DNA of 64,000 nt from Dyadobacter psychrophilus (lineage in GTDB: Bacteria; Bacteroidota; Bacteroidia; Cytophagales; Spirosomataceae). The stretch lies in the NCBI RefSeq assembly GCF_900167945.1, contig NZ_FUZA01000001.1:62001-126000 (forward strand), given 5' to 3'. Under the pieces are notes generated by a model. That model saw only the letters and a program-made list of their open reading frames with translations, ran no database searches and was not told the DNA's origin. Position numbers and translations under genes: made by a program. Positions 1-8,924 of the stretch are shown here, one piece after another (the stretch's first letter is position 1; every line of letters starts with the position of its first letter).

Positions 1-1374
1 AGCTTTGTGCGTGTAGACCAGAAGGATGGAAATATGGATATTGCTTTCCAGATCGAAACACCGGGTGTGAATTTTGATTTAAGCAGAGCGGGAAAAGGCC
101 CTTCACACGGATGGTTTTTCTTTTCATGTTATAATACCGAACAGGCCAACACCCTGCTGGAAGTAAACGCCTCGAAAAACGATAAAGATTTTATCATGGC
201 GGTGAACTGGAAAAAAGCAGAAGAATACCTGAAAGCCGGAAAAGGCAAAAAAGTGAAGGTAAAATATGCCCACAACAAATACAGCGAAGTGAGCCACACT
301 TCGAGCTCGGAATTCAAGAACGAAGTGATTGTATTGAACTCGAAAGAATTGAAAGATCTGTGCTATTTCATTCCTTGTCCAAAATCTCCTCACGGCATTG
401 ATATAGACCCGACAGGAGAATACATGGTAAGTAGCGGAAAACTCGCCGCGCTGATTCCTGTTTTCTCATTCAGTAAAATGATCAAGGCGATTGAAAGCAA
501 ATCCTTCGAGGGTGATTACAGCGGAATACCTGTCATCAAATATGAAGCCGCCTTATACGGCGAGGTGCAGAAACCGGGACTGGGACCCTTGCATACGGAA
601 TTTGACGGGAGAGGAAATGCGGTCACTACGATGTTCGTATCTTCTGAAATTGTTAAATGGAATATTAAAGATCTGAAAGTGATTGACCGTCAACCAGTTT
701 ACTATTCTCCTGGTCACCTGATGATCCCTGGTGGGGATTCAAAAAAACCAGACGGAAAATATTTGATCGCTTACAATAAAATCACCAAAGACCGCTACTT
801 ACCTACCGGACCTGAACTGGCGCAAAGTGCCCAGCTATTTGATATTTCCGGAGATAAAATGAAGTTGATCCTGGATTTCCCTACCATAGGTGAGCCGCAT
901 TATGCCCAGGCGATCCGAGCCGATAAAATAAAGGATCAATCGATCAAGATATTTAAACTGGAGGAAAACAAGCATCCATATGCTAGCAAAGGAGAGGCTC
1001 AAACCAAGGTAATGCGCGATAAAAACAAAGTGCATGTGTACATGACGGCGATCCGTTCCCACCTGACGCCGGACAACATCGAGGGGATACGCATCGGTGA
1101 TGAGGTTTATTTTCACCTCACTAACCTGGAACAGGACTGGGATGTGCCGCATGGATTTGCTGTAAAAGGTGCTAATAACGGTGAACTGCTGGTAATGCCC
1201 GGGGAGACCCAAACCCTGAAATGGGTGCCGGACCGTGTGGGCATTTTCCCGATCTATTGTACAGACTTCTGCAGCGCGCTGCACCAGGAAATGTCCGGAT
1301 ATGTAAGAGTGTCGCCAGCAGGAAGCAAGGTGGCTTTAATAGGCAACACCGGCACTAACATGCCCGCAGAATAG
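1..1374 (+). CDS. nosZ: Nitrous-oxide reductase NosZ, 3' part (5' end outside window)
   Basis: This is the periplasmic copper enzyme that reduces N2O to N2. The reading frame is open from base 1, so the start and roughly the first 200 residues lie upstream of the window. The visible part is the end of the beta-propeller, with CuZ-type histidine contexts such as SPHGID, GPLHTEFDGRG and GEPHYAQAI, followed by the cupredoxin CuA domain. The CuA site is clear near the C-terminus: C-T-D-F-C-S-A-L-H-Q-E-M supplies two Cys, His and Met, and DVPHGF supplies the other His. The accessory genes that follow, without nosR, match the clade II (Sec-exported) type usual in Bacteroidota; the signal peptide itself is not visible. 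Confidence 0.96.
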   Translation, partial: SFVRVDQKDGNMDIAFQIETPGVNFDLSRAGKGPSHGWFFFSCYNTEQANTLLEVNASKNDKDFIMAVNWKKAEEYLKAGKGKKVKVKYAHNKYSEVSHTSSSEFKNEVIVLNSKELKDLCYFIPCPKSPHGIDIDPTGEYMVSSGKLAALIPVFSFSKMIKAIESKSFEGDYSGIPVIKYEAALYGEVQKPGLGPLHTEFDGRGNAVTTMFVSSEIVKWNIKDLKVIDRQPVYYSPGHLMIPGGDSKKPDGKYLIAYNKITKDRYLPTGPELAQSAQLFDISGDKMKLILDFPTIGEPHYAQAIRADKIKDQSIKIFKLEENKHPYASKGEAQTKVMRDKNKVHVYMTAIRSHLTPDNIEGIRIGDEVYFHLTNLEQDWDVPHGFAVKGANNGELLVMPGETQTLKWVPDRVGIFPIYCTDFCSALHQEMSGYVRVSPAGSKVALIGNTGTNMPAE

Positions 1375-1388
1375 AGACAAGGTTCACA

Positions 1389-1470
1389 GCAGCCCCGGAA
1401 GCGGCAGGACAAGTTTATTTAACATAAAACTTACAAGTTAATGTTAAATGATCCCGGGCTAAGGGGCTGC
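1389..1470 (+). repeat. Nested inverted repeats between nosZ and the nosL fusion gene
   Basis: The gap after nosZ holds two nested inverted repeats. The outer arms are GCAGCCCC (1389-1396) and GGGGCTGC (1463-1470). The inner arms are TTTAACAT (1418-1425) and ATGTTAAA (1441-1448), around a further AACTT/AAGTT pair (1428-1432, 1435-1439). The RNA could fold into a long hairpin that protects the nosZ 3' end or attenuates transcription into the accessory genes. There is no T-run, so it is not a standard terminator. The role is inferred. Confidence 0.5.
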
Positions 1471-1498
1471 AATCAACTGAACATCAACCGCGGCAATT

Positions 1499-2536
1499 AT
1501 GAAAAATAACAGTATGCTTGGCATTAACCGTCTGCTGCTCATCTTATGTGGCATTGCATTGTTACTCGTCAATTACTTTCCTATCTGGCTCATACAACTT
1601 ACTGCACCCCAGTATCCGGAGGGTCTGGAACTATTAATTTATAGCGATAAGCTGGCGGGTAATGTGGATATCATCAATGGATTAAACCATTATATTGGTA
1701 TGAAAACGCTGCATACCGATGATTTTGTCGAGTTCACTATCCTGCCCTATCTTATCATCTTTTTTGCGTTTGCATTTATCGGTGCCGGGATATGGGGAAA
1801 ACGATTTGCTGGCTATACTGTACTGGGCCTGTTTGCTCTTTTCGGTATTCTTGCGATGGTCGATTTCTGGAAATGGGAGTATGATTACGGCCATAATTTG
1901 AACCCGGAAGCTGCCATTATTGTGCCCGGCATGTCCTACCAGCCACCGCTGATCGGTTTTAAGCAGTTATTAAACTTTGGCGCCTATTCCATCCCCGCAG
2001 TAGGTGGCTGGATATTTATCCTGGCAGGTATAGTAGCAGCCTGCTGCATGTTCCGTGAATGGCAGACCAGCAGAAGGAGAATTTCAGTAACAGCATCCAG
2101 CCGGCTCATGGTTACACTGGCCCTACTTTCTGTTGGAATTGCGGCAGCCCAGTCGTGCGGTGTCAAGGGAGCACAGCCAATTCAGATTGGCGTAGACGCT
2201 TGTAGCCACTGCAAAATGACGATCAGCGATGCTCGGTTCGGGTGCGAGCTTGTTACCAATAAAGGGAGGGCTTATAAATTCGATGATCTTAAATGCATGC
2301 TATCCTATCTGGAAGATGGTACCGTCAGCAAGACGGATGTAGAGGCTTTTTATCTTGCCGACTTTCATAACAACGGACAACTATTGGTGGCAAAAGACTT
2401 GTACATTCTACACAGCGAAGCCTTCCGGAGCCCCATGGGAGGAAATTTAGCGGGTTTTAAAACCCAGGCTGATCTTAGCCTGGCACAGGAAAAATTTCCT
2501 GGGACGCAACTAAAATGGGAGGAGCTTCTAAAATAA
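1499..2536 (+). CDS. nosL: Membrane protein fused to NosL copper chaperone
   Basis: Residues 1-195 form a membrane protein with about four hydrophobic segments (near 11-32, 80-100, 104-123 and 168-184), of the unnamed kind seen in Bacteroidota nos clusters. Residues about 215-345 are NosL, the outer-facing Cu(I) chaperone that supplies NosZ. Its metal motif is C235-S-H-C238-K-M240, followed by the usual GCELVTNKGRAYKFDD stretch. A lipobox-like hydrophobic run ends at Cys220, and Met204 (ATG at 2108) could be an internal start for free NosL. The two parts are normally described as separate genes, so this looks like an in-frame fusion. nosD follows after 15 bases. Confidence 0.85.
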   Translation: MKNNSMLGINRLLLILCGIALLLVNYFPIWLIQLTAPQYPEGLELLIYSDKLAGNVDIINGLNHYIGMKTLHTDDFVEFTILPYLIIFFAFAFIGAGIWGKRFAGYTVLGLFALFGILAMVDFWKWEYDYGHNLNPEAAIIVPGMSYQPPLIGFKQLLNFGAYSIPAVGGWIFILAGIVAACCMFREWQTSRRRISVTASSRLMVTLALLSVGIAAAQSCGVKGAQPIQIGVDACSHCKMTISDARFGCELVTNKGRAYKFDDLKCMLSYLEDGTVSKTDVEAFYLADFHNNGQLLVAKDLYILHSEAFRSPMGGNLAGFKTQADLSLAQEKFPGTQLKWEELLK

Positions 2537-2551
2537 TGTCGCCCGACAACC

Positions 2552-3808
2552 ATGCCAAAAATGCTTAAAATTATAACCTTACTTGCCTGTCTCTGGCTGC
2601 TTGCCGCAACTGTGATGGAGCTCTCTGCCCGGACGATCCGGGTTGGAAAAACACAGTCTGTAACGAGCATCCGGCAGGCGATCCGCGTGGCGTTGGCAGG
2701 AGATACAATACTGGTCGACAAAGGATTATATCAGGAAGGGAATATCATCATCGACAAACCGCTGGTGTTGAAAGGCATAGAAACGCCGGTACTGAGCGGG
2801 CAGAAAAAATACGAGATCATATCGGTAAAATCCCCCCATGTTGTTATTGAGGGATTTGTGATAAAAGCATCGGGCCAGTCGTCCATGCAAGACATCGCCG
2901 GTATCCGGATTTACAACACCCATCATGTAAGTGTAACCGGGAATGTTCTGGAAGACAACTTTTTTGGAATTTACCTGCAGCAGTCAAAGCATTGCTTGAT
3001 AAAAAATAACCGGCTCAAAGCGTATGGAAAAGCTGAGCATCTGATTGGCAACGGCATTCATAGCTGGAAAAGCGATAGCCTGACCATTTATGGCAACCAC
3101 ATTCAGGGTCATCGCGATGGCATGTATCTCGAATTTACAACCAACAGCAATGTAGAGCATAACACCAGCCACGGAAACCTGCGTTATGGGCTTCATTTCA
3201 TGTTTGCCCACCATAACAACTACACGCACAACACATTTAGCAGCAATGGCGCCGGGGTGGCTGTGATGTACACCAATCATGTCAATATGAAAAGCAATAA
3301 TTTCAAAGACAACTGGGGGGATTCGGCCTACGGTATTTTGTTAAAAGAAATCTCTGACAGCCATATTGAAGATAATCTATTTTCAGGCAACACAACCGCG
3401 ATCTTTATGGAAGGCGCTTCCCGTATCCGCATTAATAACAATCGGTTCAACGCCAACGGCTGGGCTTTGAAAATACAGGCCAGCTGTATGGACAACCGTA
3501 TCGAAAGGAACAATTTCCGGGCAAACACATTTGACGTTGCTACAAACAGTTCATTGGTACTCAACAACTTTGACAACAATTATTGGGACAAATATGAAGG
3601 ATATGACCTGAACAAAGACGGAGTCGGAGATGTGCCTTACCGCCCCGTCAGCCTTTTTTCAATGATCGTCGAGCGGTATCCTCCGGCTATGATATTGTTC
3701 AGAAGTTTTATGGTAAGCCTGCTGGACCGTACAGAAAAAATGATCCCCGGCATGACACCTGAGCAGCTCAAAGATACCATGCCTGTTATGAAACCGCTGA
3801 ACTTATGA
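2552..3808 (+). CDS. nosD: NosD, periplasmic beta-helix accessory protein
   Basis: This 418-residue protein starts with a signal peptide (hydrophobic residues about 5-25). It continues with parallel beta-helix repeats of the carbohydrate-binding/CASH type, rich in N-N and G-I-x-L patterns such as GIYLQQSKHCLIKNNRL and GVAVMYTNHVNMKSNNF. NosD works with the NosFY ABC transporter in maturing the CuZ centre of NosZ, possibly by handling sulfur and copper. The length is typical of the family. Its stop overlaps the nosF start (ATGA), so the two genes are translationally coupled. Confidence 0.94.
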   Translation: MPKMLKIITLLACLWLLAATVMELSARTIRVGKTQSVTSIRQAIRVALAGDTILVDKGLYQEGNIIIDKPLVLKGIETPVLSGQKKYEIISVKSPHVVIEGFVIKASGQSSMQDIAGIRIYNTHHVSVTGNVLEDNFFGIYLQQSKHCLIKNNRLKAYGKAEHLIGNGIHSWKSDSLTIYGNHIQGHRDGMYLEFTTNSNVEHNTSHGNLRYGLHFMFAHHNNYTHNTFSSNGAGVAVMYTNHVNMKSNNFKDNWGDSAYGILLKEISDSHIEDNLFSGNTTAIFMEGASRIRINNNRFNANGWALKIQASCMDNRIERNNFRANTFDVATNSSLVLNNFDNNYWDKYEGYDLNKDGVGDVPYRPVSLFSMIVERYPPAMILFRSFMVSLLDRTEKMIPGMTPEQLKDTMPVMKPLNL

Positions 3809-4566
3809 TCTCCCTACAAAATATATCCAAGCAATTTGGCAGATTTAAAGTGCTCACCGACGTTTCTTTTTCCTGCAACAAAGGCGAGTGTATTGCGCTC
3901 ATCGGCCCTAACGGAAGCGGCAAAACAACCATCATCAAGTCGATACTTGGGATGGTAATTCCCGACAGTGGCACAATTACGTTTAGGGGCAAGAGCATAG
4001 CTAATGACTACAACTACCGCAGCGACATTGGTTACATGCCACAAATGGGCCGCTATCCCGAGAATATGAGCATCGGGCAAGTTCTTGGCATGATGAAGGA
4101 CATTCGCAAAATACCGGAAAACCTTCTGGACGAAGACCTCATAAAATCATTTGGAATAAATAAGCTGCTCGACAAACGGATGGGGACATTATCTGGTGGA
4201 ACACGCCAGAAAGTAAGTGCCTGCCTGGCCTTTATGTTCGGTTCGCAGGCGCTTATTATGGATGAACCTTCTGCCGGTCTGGATCCGGTCTCGTCAGAAA
4301 TACTGCGGGAAAAAATCCTTATTGAAAAAGAAAAAAGCAAGCTGGTCATTATCACCTCCCACGTTCTGAGCGAGCTGGACGATCTGATCACCGAGGTGAT
4401 CTACATGCAGGACGGCCGCATGCTGTTTCAAAAAAGTTTGCACGCGCTCCGAAAAGATACTGGGGAAGAAAAGCTCTCAAGGGCAATTGCCCGGGTGATG
4501 CGCCAACAAGACGAAAGTGACGGTTTGCAGGAGGCGAGAGTTAATACATCCGAATTAAGGAACTGA
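3805..4566 (+). CDS. nosF: NosF, ABC transporter ATPase for NosZ maturation
   Basis: This is a 253-residue ABC ATPase. Walker A is GPNGSGKTT (about residues 33-41), the signature is LSGGTRQK (near 130) and Walker B is ALIMDEPSAGLDP (near 150), followed by the H-loop ITSHV. It pairs with NosY in the inner membrane and powers delivery of a component needed by NosD and NosZ. It overlaps nosD by four bases and nosY by one, as expected of a tightly coupled nosDFY block. Confidence 0.95.
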   Translation: MISLQNISKQFGRFKVLTDVSFSCNKGECIALIGPNGSGKTTIIKSILGMVIPDSGTITFRGKSIANDYNYRSDIGYMPQMGRYPENMSIGQVLGMMKDIRKIPENLLDEDLIKSFGINKLLDKRMGTLSGGTRQKVSACLAFMFGSQALIMDEPSAGLDPVSSEILREKILIEKEKSKLVIITSHVLSELDDLITEVIYMQDGRMLFQKSLHALRKDTGEEKLSRAIARVMRQQDESDGLQEARVNTSELRN

Positions 4567-5333
4567 TGAAGAAGCTTGTAAAATATATCATTGCAGACAT
4601 CCTCCGCAGCCGGATCATGATCGCCTATACAGTGGTGCTGCTGGTGATTTCATTCTCCGTTTTCAGTATAGAAGACAATCCGGCCAAAGGGATTCTCAGC
4701 CTTTTGAACATCATCCTGTTTATCGTTCCACTGGTCAGCATTATATTTTCTACTATCTATATATACAACAGCAACGAATTTATAGAATTGCTGGTGAGCC
4801 AGCCGCTTCAAAGAAAATCAATATGGCTGAGCATGTTCACCGGACTGGCCGTTTCGCTGAGCCTGGCATTTTTTGCCGGGGCCGGTATCGTAATCCTGCT
4901 CTATGCCTGGTCGATGACAGGCGCGATCATGCTTGGTTGTGGCGTATTGCTTTCCATTGTGTTTGCAGCCATTGCCATGCTGGCCTCAGTCAAAATTAGG
5001 GACAAAGCAAAAGGTATTGGTACCGCAATATTGCTATGGCTTTATTTTTCGATGCTATTTGATACCCTTGTCTTGTTCTTACTTTTCCAATTTTCTGACT
5101 ACCCCATTGAAAAAGGAATGATTGCACTTTCGTTCCTGAATCCGATCGACCTGAGCAGAGTGCTCATTCTACTTAGAATTGATGTATCGGCCATGATGGG
5201 TTACACCGGAGCTGTTTTCCAAAGCTTTTTCGGTAGTGAAGTTGGTATGGTGATCGCCCTGGCAATTATGATGACTTGGATCGCTGTACCATTGAGTATT
5301 TCCACCATCAGGTTCAACAACAAAGACTTATGA
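4566..5333 (+). CDS. nosY: NosY, ABC transporter permease for NosZ maturation
   Basis: This 255-residue integral membrane protein has about six transmembrane segments and ABC-2 permease character. It is the membrane partner of NosF. The stretch SNEFIELLVSQPLQRKSIWLS after the second segment resembles the coupling region of NosY-type permeases. Its start overlaps the nosF stop. A gap of 62 bases separates it from the RIC gene. Confidence 0.93.
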   Translation: MKKLVKYIIADILRSRIMIAYTVVLLVISFSVFSIEDNPAKGILSLLNIILFIVPLVSIIFSTIYIYNSNEFIELLVSQPLQRKSIWLSMFTGLAVSLSLAFFAGAGIVILLYAWSMTGAIMLGCGVLLSIVFAAIAMLASVKIRDKAKGIGTAILLWLYFSMLFDTLVLFLLFQFSDYPIEKGMIALSFLNPIDLSRVLILLRIDVSAMMGYTGAVFQSFFGSEVGMVIALAIMMTWIAVPLSISTIRFNNKDL

Positions 5334-5395
5334 GGTTTCAATAGCCTTGCAGTTAATTACCCCAAATAGATAATATACACTTTAATTAAAAAACA

Positions 5396-6349
5396 ATGGA
5401 AACGATTCAAACCATAGATGTAACTGTTATAGAACCACGCCTTAAACATTCCACGATTTTCCAGCATTTTGATATATTGAATCCGGGCGAGACATTTATT
5501 ATTTTTAATGACCACGATCCAAAACCGCTGTATTATCAGCTGCTTGGTGAGAGAGGTGATATTTTCACCTGGAGTTATCTGCAAGAAGGCCCAAAACACT
5601 GGCAGGTTAAAATCACAAAAAAAGGATCGCTGCCTGCGGATGAAACCGTCGGGCAAATTGCTTCAAAAGACATTCGCAAAGCAGAAGCCTTCAAAAAGTT
5701 GGGAATAGATTTCTGCTGCGGCGGTAAAAGGACACTAAAACAGGCGATGCATGCCGCCAACATCAGCGAGAAGCAATTGGAAGCCGCCCTGGCAGATACT
5801 GCTCAGCTGCCAGCCGCTCAGCAGCCCTTGAATTTTGCAGCGTGGCAACCCGGTTTTCTGGCCGACTATATCACCAATGTACATCATAACTATATCCGCG
5901 AAAACGGCCCTGTGATTGAAGGGCTTGCCAACAAAGTAGCCGACCGCCACGGGGACCGCCAACCGGAACTCTATGCACTTTCAGAGCAGGTACAATTACT
6001 TCTTGCAGATCTTTACCAGCATTTAGACAAAGAAGAAAACATTTTGTTTCCGGCAATAAAACATCTGGCTTCTGCTATAAATACCGGAGAAATAGGCGAC
6101 AACACTGTGGTTGCTTCTGCGATAGCGCTTATGGAGCAGGAACACGAATCAGCTGGAGAGGATCTGCGGAGCCTGCGGAAAATAACCAATCAGTATCAGC
6201 TGCCGCAGGGCGCATGTAATTCGTACACCTATCTTTTTGAAAAACTAAAAGAATTTGAAAACGATTTATTTAACCATATCCATTTGGAAAACAATATTCT
6301 GTTTCCAAAAGCCCTGCAAATGCAGCAGCTGACTGGCACTGGGGTATAA
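5396..6349 (+). CDS. Iron-centre repair protein (RIC/ScdA/YtfE) with N-terminal DUF2249
   Basis: Residues about 1-78 form a DUF2249 domain (ILNPGETFIIFNDHDPKPLYYQL, then the HWQVKITKKG end). Residues about 84-135 are the ScdA N-terminal domain with the LGIDFCCGG motif. The rest is a hemerythrin-like four-helix bundle with metal-ligand patterns HHNYI, HLDKEENILFP, EQEHE and HIHLENNILFP. RIC proteins are di-iron proteins that help repair Fe-S clusters after nitric-oxide or oxidative damage. The extra DUF2249 is joined to the repair core here. Placement behind nosDFY suggests protection during denitrification-linked NO exposure. Confidence 0.9.
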   Translation: METIQTIDVTVIEPRLKHSTIFQHFDILNPGETFIIFNDHDPKPLYYQLLGERGDIFTWSYLQEGPKHWQVKITKKGSLPADETVGQIASKDIRKAEAFKKLGIDFCCGGKRTLKQAMHAANISEKQLEAALADTAQLPAAQQPLNFAAWQPGFLADYITNVHHNYIRENGPVIEGLANKVADRHGDRQPELYALSEQVQLLLADLYQHLDKEENILFPAIKHLASAINTGEIGDNTVVASAIALMEQEHESAGEDLRSLRKITNQYQLPQGACNSYTYLFEKLKEFENDLFNHIHLENNILFPKALQMQQLTGTGV

Positions 6350-6368
6350 ATCTCAAACGGACAATATC

Positions 6369-7202
6369 ATGGTCACAATCACAAATCATACCAAGCTATC
6401 GGAGATTATCCTGGCTAATTCTGACAGCATTGACGCAATAGCTGCAATTGCAAAGCCATTGGAAAAGCTTAAAAATCCGCTACTTAGAAAGTTAATGGCT
6501 TCACGCATTACATTGTCAGAAGCTGCGCATATAAGTGGTTGTGACCTTGATATGTTCATGCAGGCATTAATACCGCTGGGGTTCAGCTTTGATCAAGAGG
6601 GCGCTGCCAACGAAAAAGAAGAAATCGAAAAAAAACCGCAGTGGCTGCTTACTATTCCAGACGACAAAATTTCCGATTTTGACGTTCGTCCGGTTATGGA
6701 TTCCGGTGACGATCCGCTTAAAGCGATTGTGAAAGAATTCGGCGCGATCACAGACGGCGAAGTCCTGTGTATCATCAACTCATTTGTCCCCTATCCACTG
6801 ATCAGCCTGCTTGCTGGCAAGTCGCTCACATTCACGGCACAGATCGGCCCCTCAGAACATCACACCTGGTTTCTGAAACGCTTTTGTGAGGTAAACCCTT
6901 CTGTCGAAAAAACCCTTGGCAAAGCGCTAATCATGGATGACGAAACGTCCTTTGCGGCCGCGCTGGCAAACTTCCCCGAACCCGCGGTGAAACGCATCGA
7001 CGTAAGGCATCTTCTGATGCCCGCTCCCATGCAGACAATTCTTGATGCCCTGACCGGCCTCGGCGATAGCGATGCGCTGTATGTATATCACAAAAAGGTG
7101 CCGGTTTACCTGTTGGAAGAACTCAATGAGACGCAGTTTGCCGTACATGTTCTTAACCTGGCGGAAGGTGACGTGCGGCTTTTGATTTATAAAAACGGCT
7201 GA
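6369..7202 (+). CDS. DUF1858-DUF2249-DUF2249 protein
   Basis: Residues about 5-75 match DUF1858 (KLSEIILANSDSIDAIAAI, then ITLSEAAHISGCDLDMFMQAL). Two DUF2249-like units follow: one at about 95-180 beginning ISDFDVRPVMDSGDDPL, and one at about 205-277 beginning VKRIDVRHLLMPAPMQ. DUF1858 and DUF2249 proteins recur near hemerythrin/RIC and nitrogen-oxide genes, but their biochemical role is not established. The protein is soluble, with no signal peptide. The RIC gene ends 19 bases upstream and the NnrS-like gene starts 5 bases downstream, so all probably form one transcript. Confidence 0.82.
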   Translation: MVTITNHTKLSEIILANSDSIDAIAAIAKPLEKLKNPLLRKLMASRITLSEAAHISGCDLDMFMQALIPLGFSFDQEGAANEKEEIEKKPQWLLTIPDDKISDFDVRPVMDSGDDPLKAIVKEFGAITDGEVLCIINSFVPYPLISLLAGKSLTFTAQIGPSEHHTWFLKRFCEVNPSVEKTLGKALIMDDETSFAAALANFPEPAVKRIDVRHLLMPAPMQTILDALTGLGDSDALYVYHKKVPVYLLEELNETQFAVHVLNLAEGDVRLLIYKNG

Positions 7203-7207
7203 GAGAA

Positions 7208-8488
7208 ATGAACGACATTCACATCGGGAAAGCGCCTCCGGCCTGGATCGTGCTGCCTTTCTACGCAACAGGTGCCGTCTTTTTTCTGGTGCTGACTATA
7301 CTGTTATTCTTGTCAGCAGAGGATTTGACCCGGCATTATTTCAGCCCGCATCTGCTGGCTGTTGTCCATACGGCTGCATTGGGCTGGGGCACGATGATCA
7401 TCTTCGGTGCTGCGTACGAGCTTCTGCCTGTTTTCTGCGAGCGCGATCTGTACAGCAAACGCCTTGCTATCCTTTCGTACATTCTGCTTACTGCGGGTAT
7501 CGCACATCTGATTCCGGCTTTCTGGTGGTTCAAGGCAGGAGGGCTTATGATCACCGGCGGCTCACTGGTATTTATGGCAACCTTCTGCTATGTATTAAAC
7601 GTACTGTTTACCGCACAAAGCACTAACAATCATTTGATCCATCAAAGATTTTTGACCAGTTCGGCGCTCTGGCTGCTGGTAACAGTTACATTAGGGCTTT
7701 GCCTGGCTGTTAACCTAAGGTATCCTTTCATGAGCCGAAATCACCTTGATGTCATGAAACTTCATGCACATGCCGGACTTGCGGGGTGGTTTTTGCAGCT
7801 TATCACAGGTGTCAGCGTCAAGCTCGTGCCGATGTTTTTAATTTCCAAACCCGGGAAAACCAAATGGGTGCAGGCTGCATGGATATTACAGAATACAGGT
7901 TTGATCCTGTTTCTTTTTGATAACCACCTCAACAACAATGCAGGCCGGGATATGCTTTACGCTTTTGTCTGCGGCCTGGGCATCATCGCCTGGCTTTACT
8001 TCCTGTATGATGTGTTTAGAAACAGGCTCCGAAAACGAATAGATTTACCAATGAAACACACGCTGGTATCCTTCATTTTTCTGATTGCCGCACTTATGAC
8101 CATCCCGGTTGCACATCACAGTATTAGCGCGAAATGGACATTGATATACGGATTGTTATTGCTATTGGGCTGGATCACTTCCATCATTCTTGGACAAACC
8201 TTTAAAACGCTGCCCTTTATTGTCTGGAATGAGCATTACAAAAAACTAACAGGCAGGAGCTCAGTACCGCTTCCCAGTGATCTATATAATTTACGGATTC
8301 TCAAATGCCAGTTTTACATATATTTATTTGCTCTCGCAAGTCTGGTTGCGGGCATGATCGTCAATAATTTACTCATCATAAGATTGGCTTCGATTCTGTG
8401 GATATTGCTTGCAGGACTATATGCTGCCAACATCGTTAAGATAATGTTTCATCAACCAAATACCACCAACGAAAATGGAGCACGATAG
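7208..8488 (+). CDS. NnrS/haem-copper-oxidase-like 12-TM membrane protein
   Basis: This 426-residue protein has about 12 transmembrane segments. It contains histidine motifs reminiscent of NnrS and of CcoN/NorB-like proteins: HLLAVVHTAALGWGTMIIFGAAYELLP in segment 2 and KLHAHAGLAGWFLQLITGVSVKLVPMF near segment 6. Such proteins are common in nos/nor neighbourhoods and are thought to bind haem or metal and relieve NO stress, but this subgroup is uncharacterised. I cannot tell whether it is a catalytic oxidase; a complete CuB histidine set is not obvious. The next gene overlaps it by 14 bases. Confidence 0.75.
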   Translation: MNDIHIGKAPPAWIVLPFYATGAVFFLVLTILLFLSAEDLTRHYFSPHLLAVVHTAALGWGTMIIFGAAYELLPVFCERDLYSKRLAILSYILLTAGIAHLIPAFWWFKAGGLMITGGSLVFMATFCYVLNVLFTAQSTNNHLIHQRFLTSSALWLLVTVTLGLCLAVNLRYPFMSRNHLDVMKLHAHAGLAGWFLQLITGVSVKLVPMFLISKPGKTKWVQAAWILQNTGLILFLFDNHLNNNAGRDMLYAFVCGLGIIAWLYFLYDVFRNRLRKRIDLPMKHTLVSFIFLIAALMTIPVAHHSISAKWTLIYGLLLLLGWITSIILGQTFKTLPFIVWNEHYKKLTGRSSVPLPSDLYNLRILKCQFYIYLFALASLVAGMIVNNLLIIRLASILWILLAGLYAANIVKIMFHQPNTTNENGAR

Positions 8489-8789
8489 TATCTATTACGG
8501 ACAGGCCATAGAGGCGCTGAGAGGCGTTATTGACCCAGAACTCTTTGTTAATATTATCGATTTAGGTCTGGTGTATAATATTGATTTCTCGGAGCCGGAA
8601 ACAATTAAAATCAAAATGACACTTTCTACACCTCACTGTCCATTAGGTGAGGCAATCACTAACGGAGTTGAAAATGTATTGCAAGATCAGTTTCCGCAAA
8701 GAAAACCGATTGTAATTCTGATATGGGATCCCCAGTGGAGCTTTGAAATGGTGACAGAGAGTGGCAAACAGCAACTAGGCATTAATTAG
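8475..8789 (+). CDS. MIP18/DUF59 family Fe-S assembly factor (SufT/PaaD-like)
   Basis: This is a 104-residue single-domain protein of the DUF59 family. It shows the start pattern ALRGVIDPELFVNIIDLGLVYNI and the conserved cysteine in LSTPHCPLG. Members help insert Fe-S clusters into target proteins. Here it is translationally coupled to the NnrS-like gene at the end of the nos/RIC operon, which fits a role in rebuilding clusters damaged by NO. Which target it serves is inference. Confidence 0.88.
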   Translation: MEHDSIYYGQAIEALRGVIDPELFVNIIDLGLVYNIDFSEPETIKIKMTLSTPHCPLGEAITNGVENVLQDQFPQRKPIVILIWDPQWSFEMVTESGKQQLGIN

Positions 8790-8924
8790 GTCATCAGTCG
8801 GCTTATTCCTATCCAAAACGTTGAAAAGCAAATTGGTTAAGAAAGGGACGTAAAATTAGGCTGCCCCAGCTCGCGGACATCCGTCAACTTTGGAAGATGG
8901 CTGCGGAAAAACTGCTAAAAATGC

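Noticed and set aside
835..1284. Long open frame on the minus strand inside nosZ
   Set aside because: It is a shadow of the nosZ frame with no recognisable protein pattern.
1441..1498. Possible Fnr-like site between nosZ and nosL (TGAACATCAACC region)
   Set aside because: The halves do not form TGA-N6-TCA and no -7 box is at a fitting distance.
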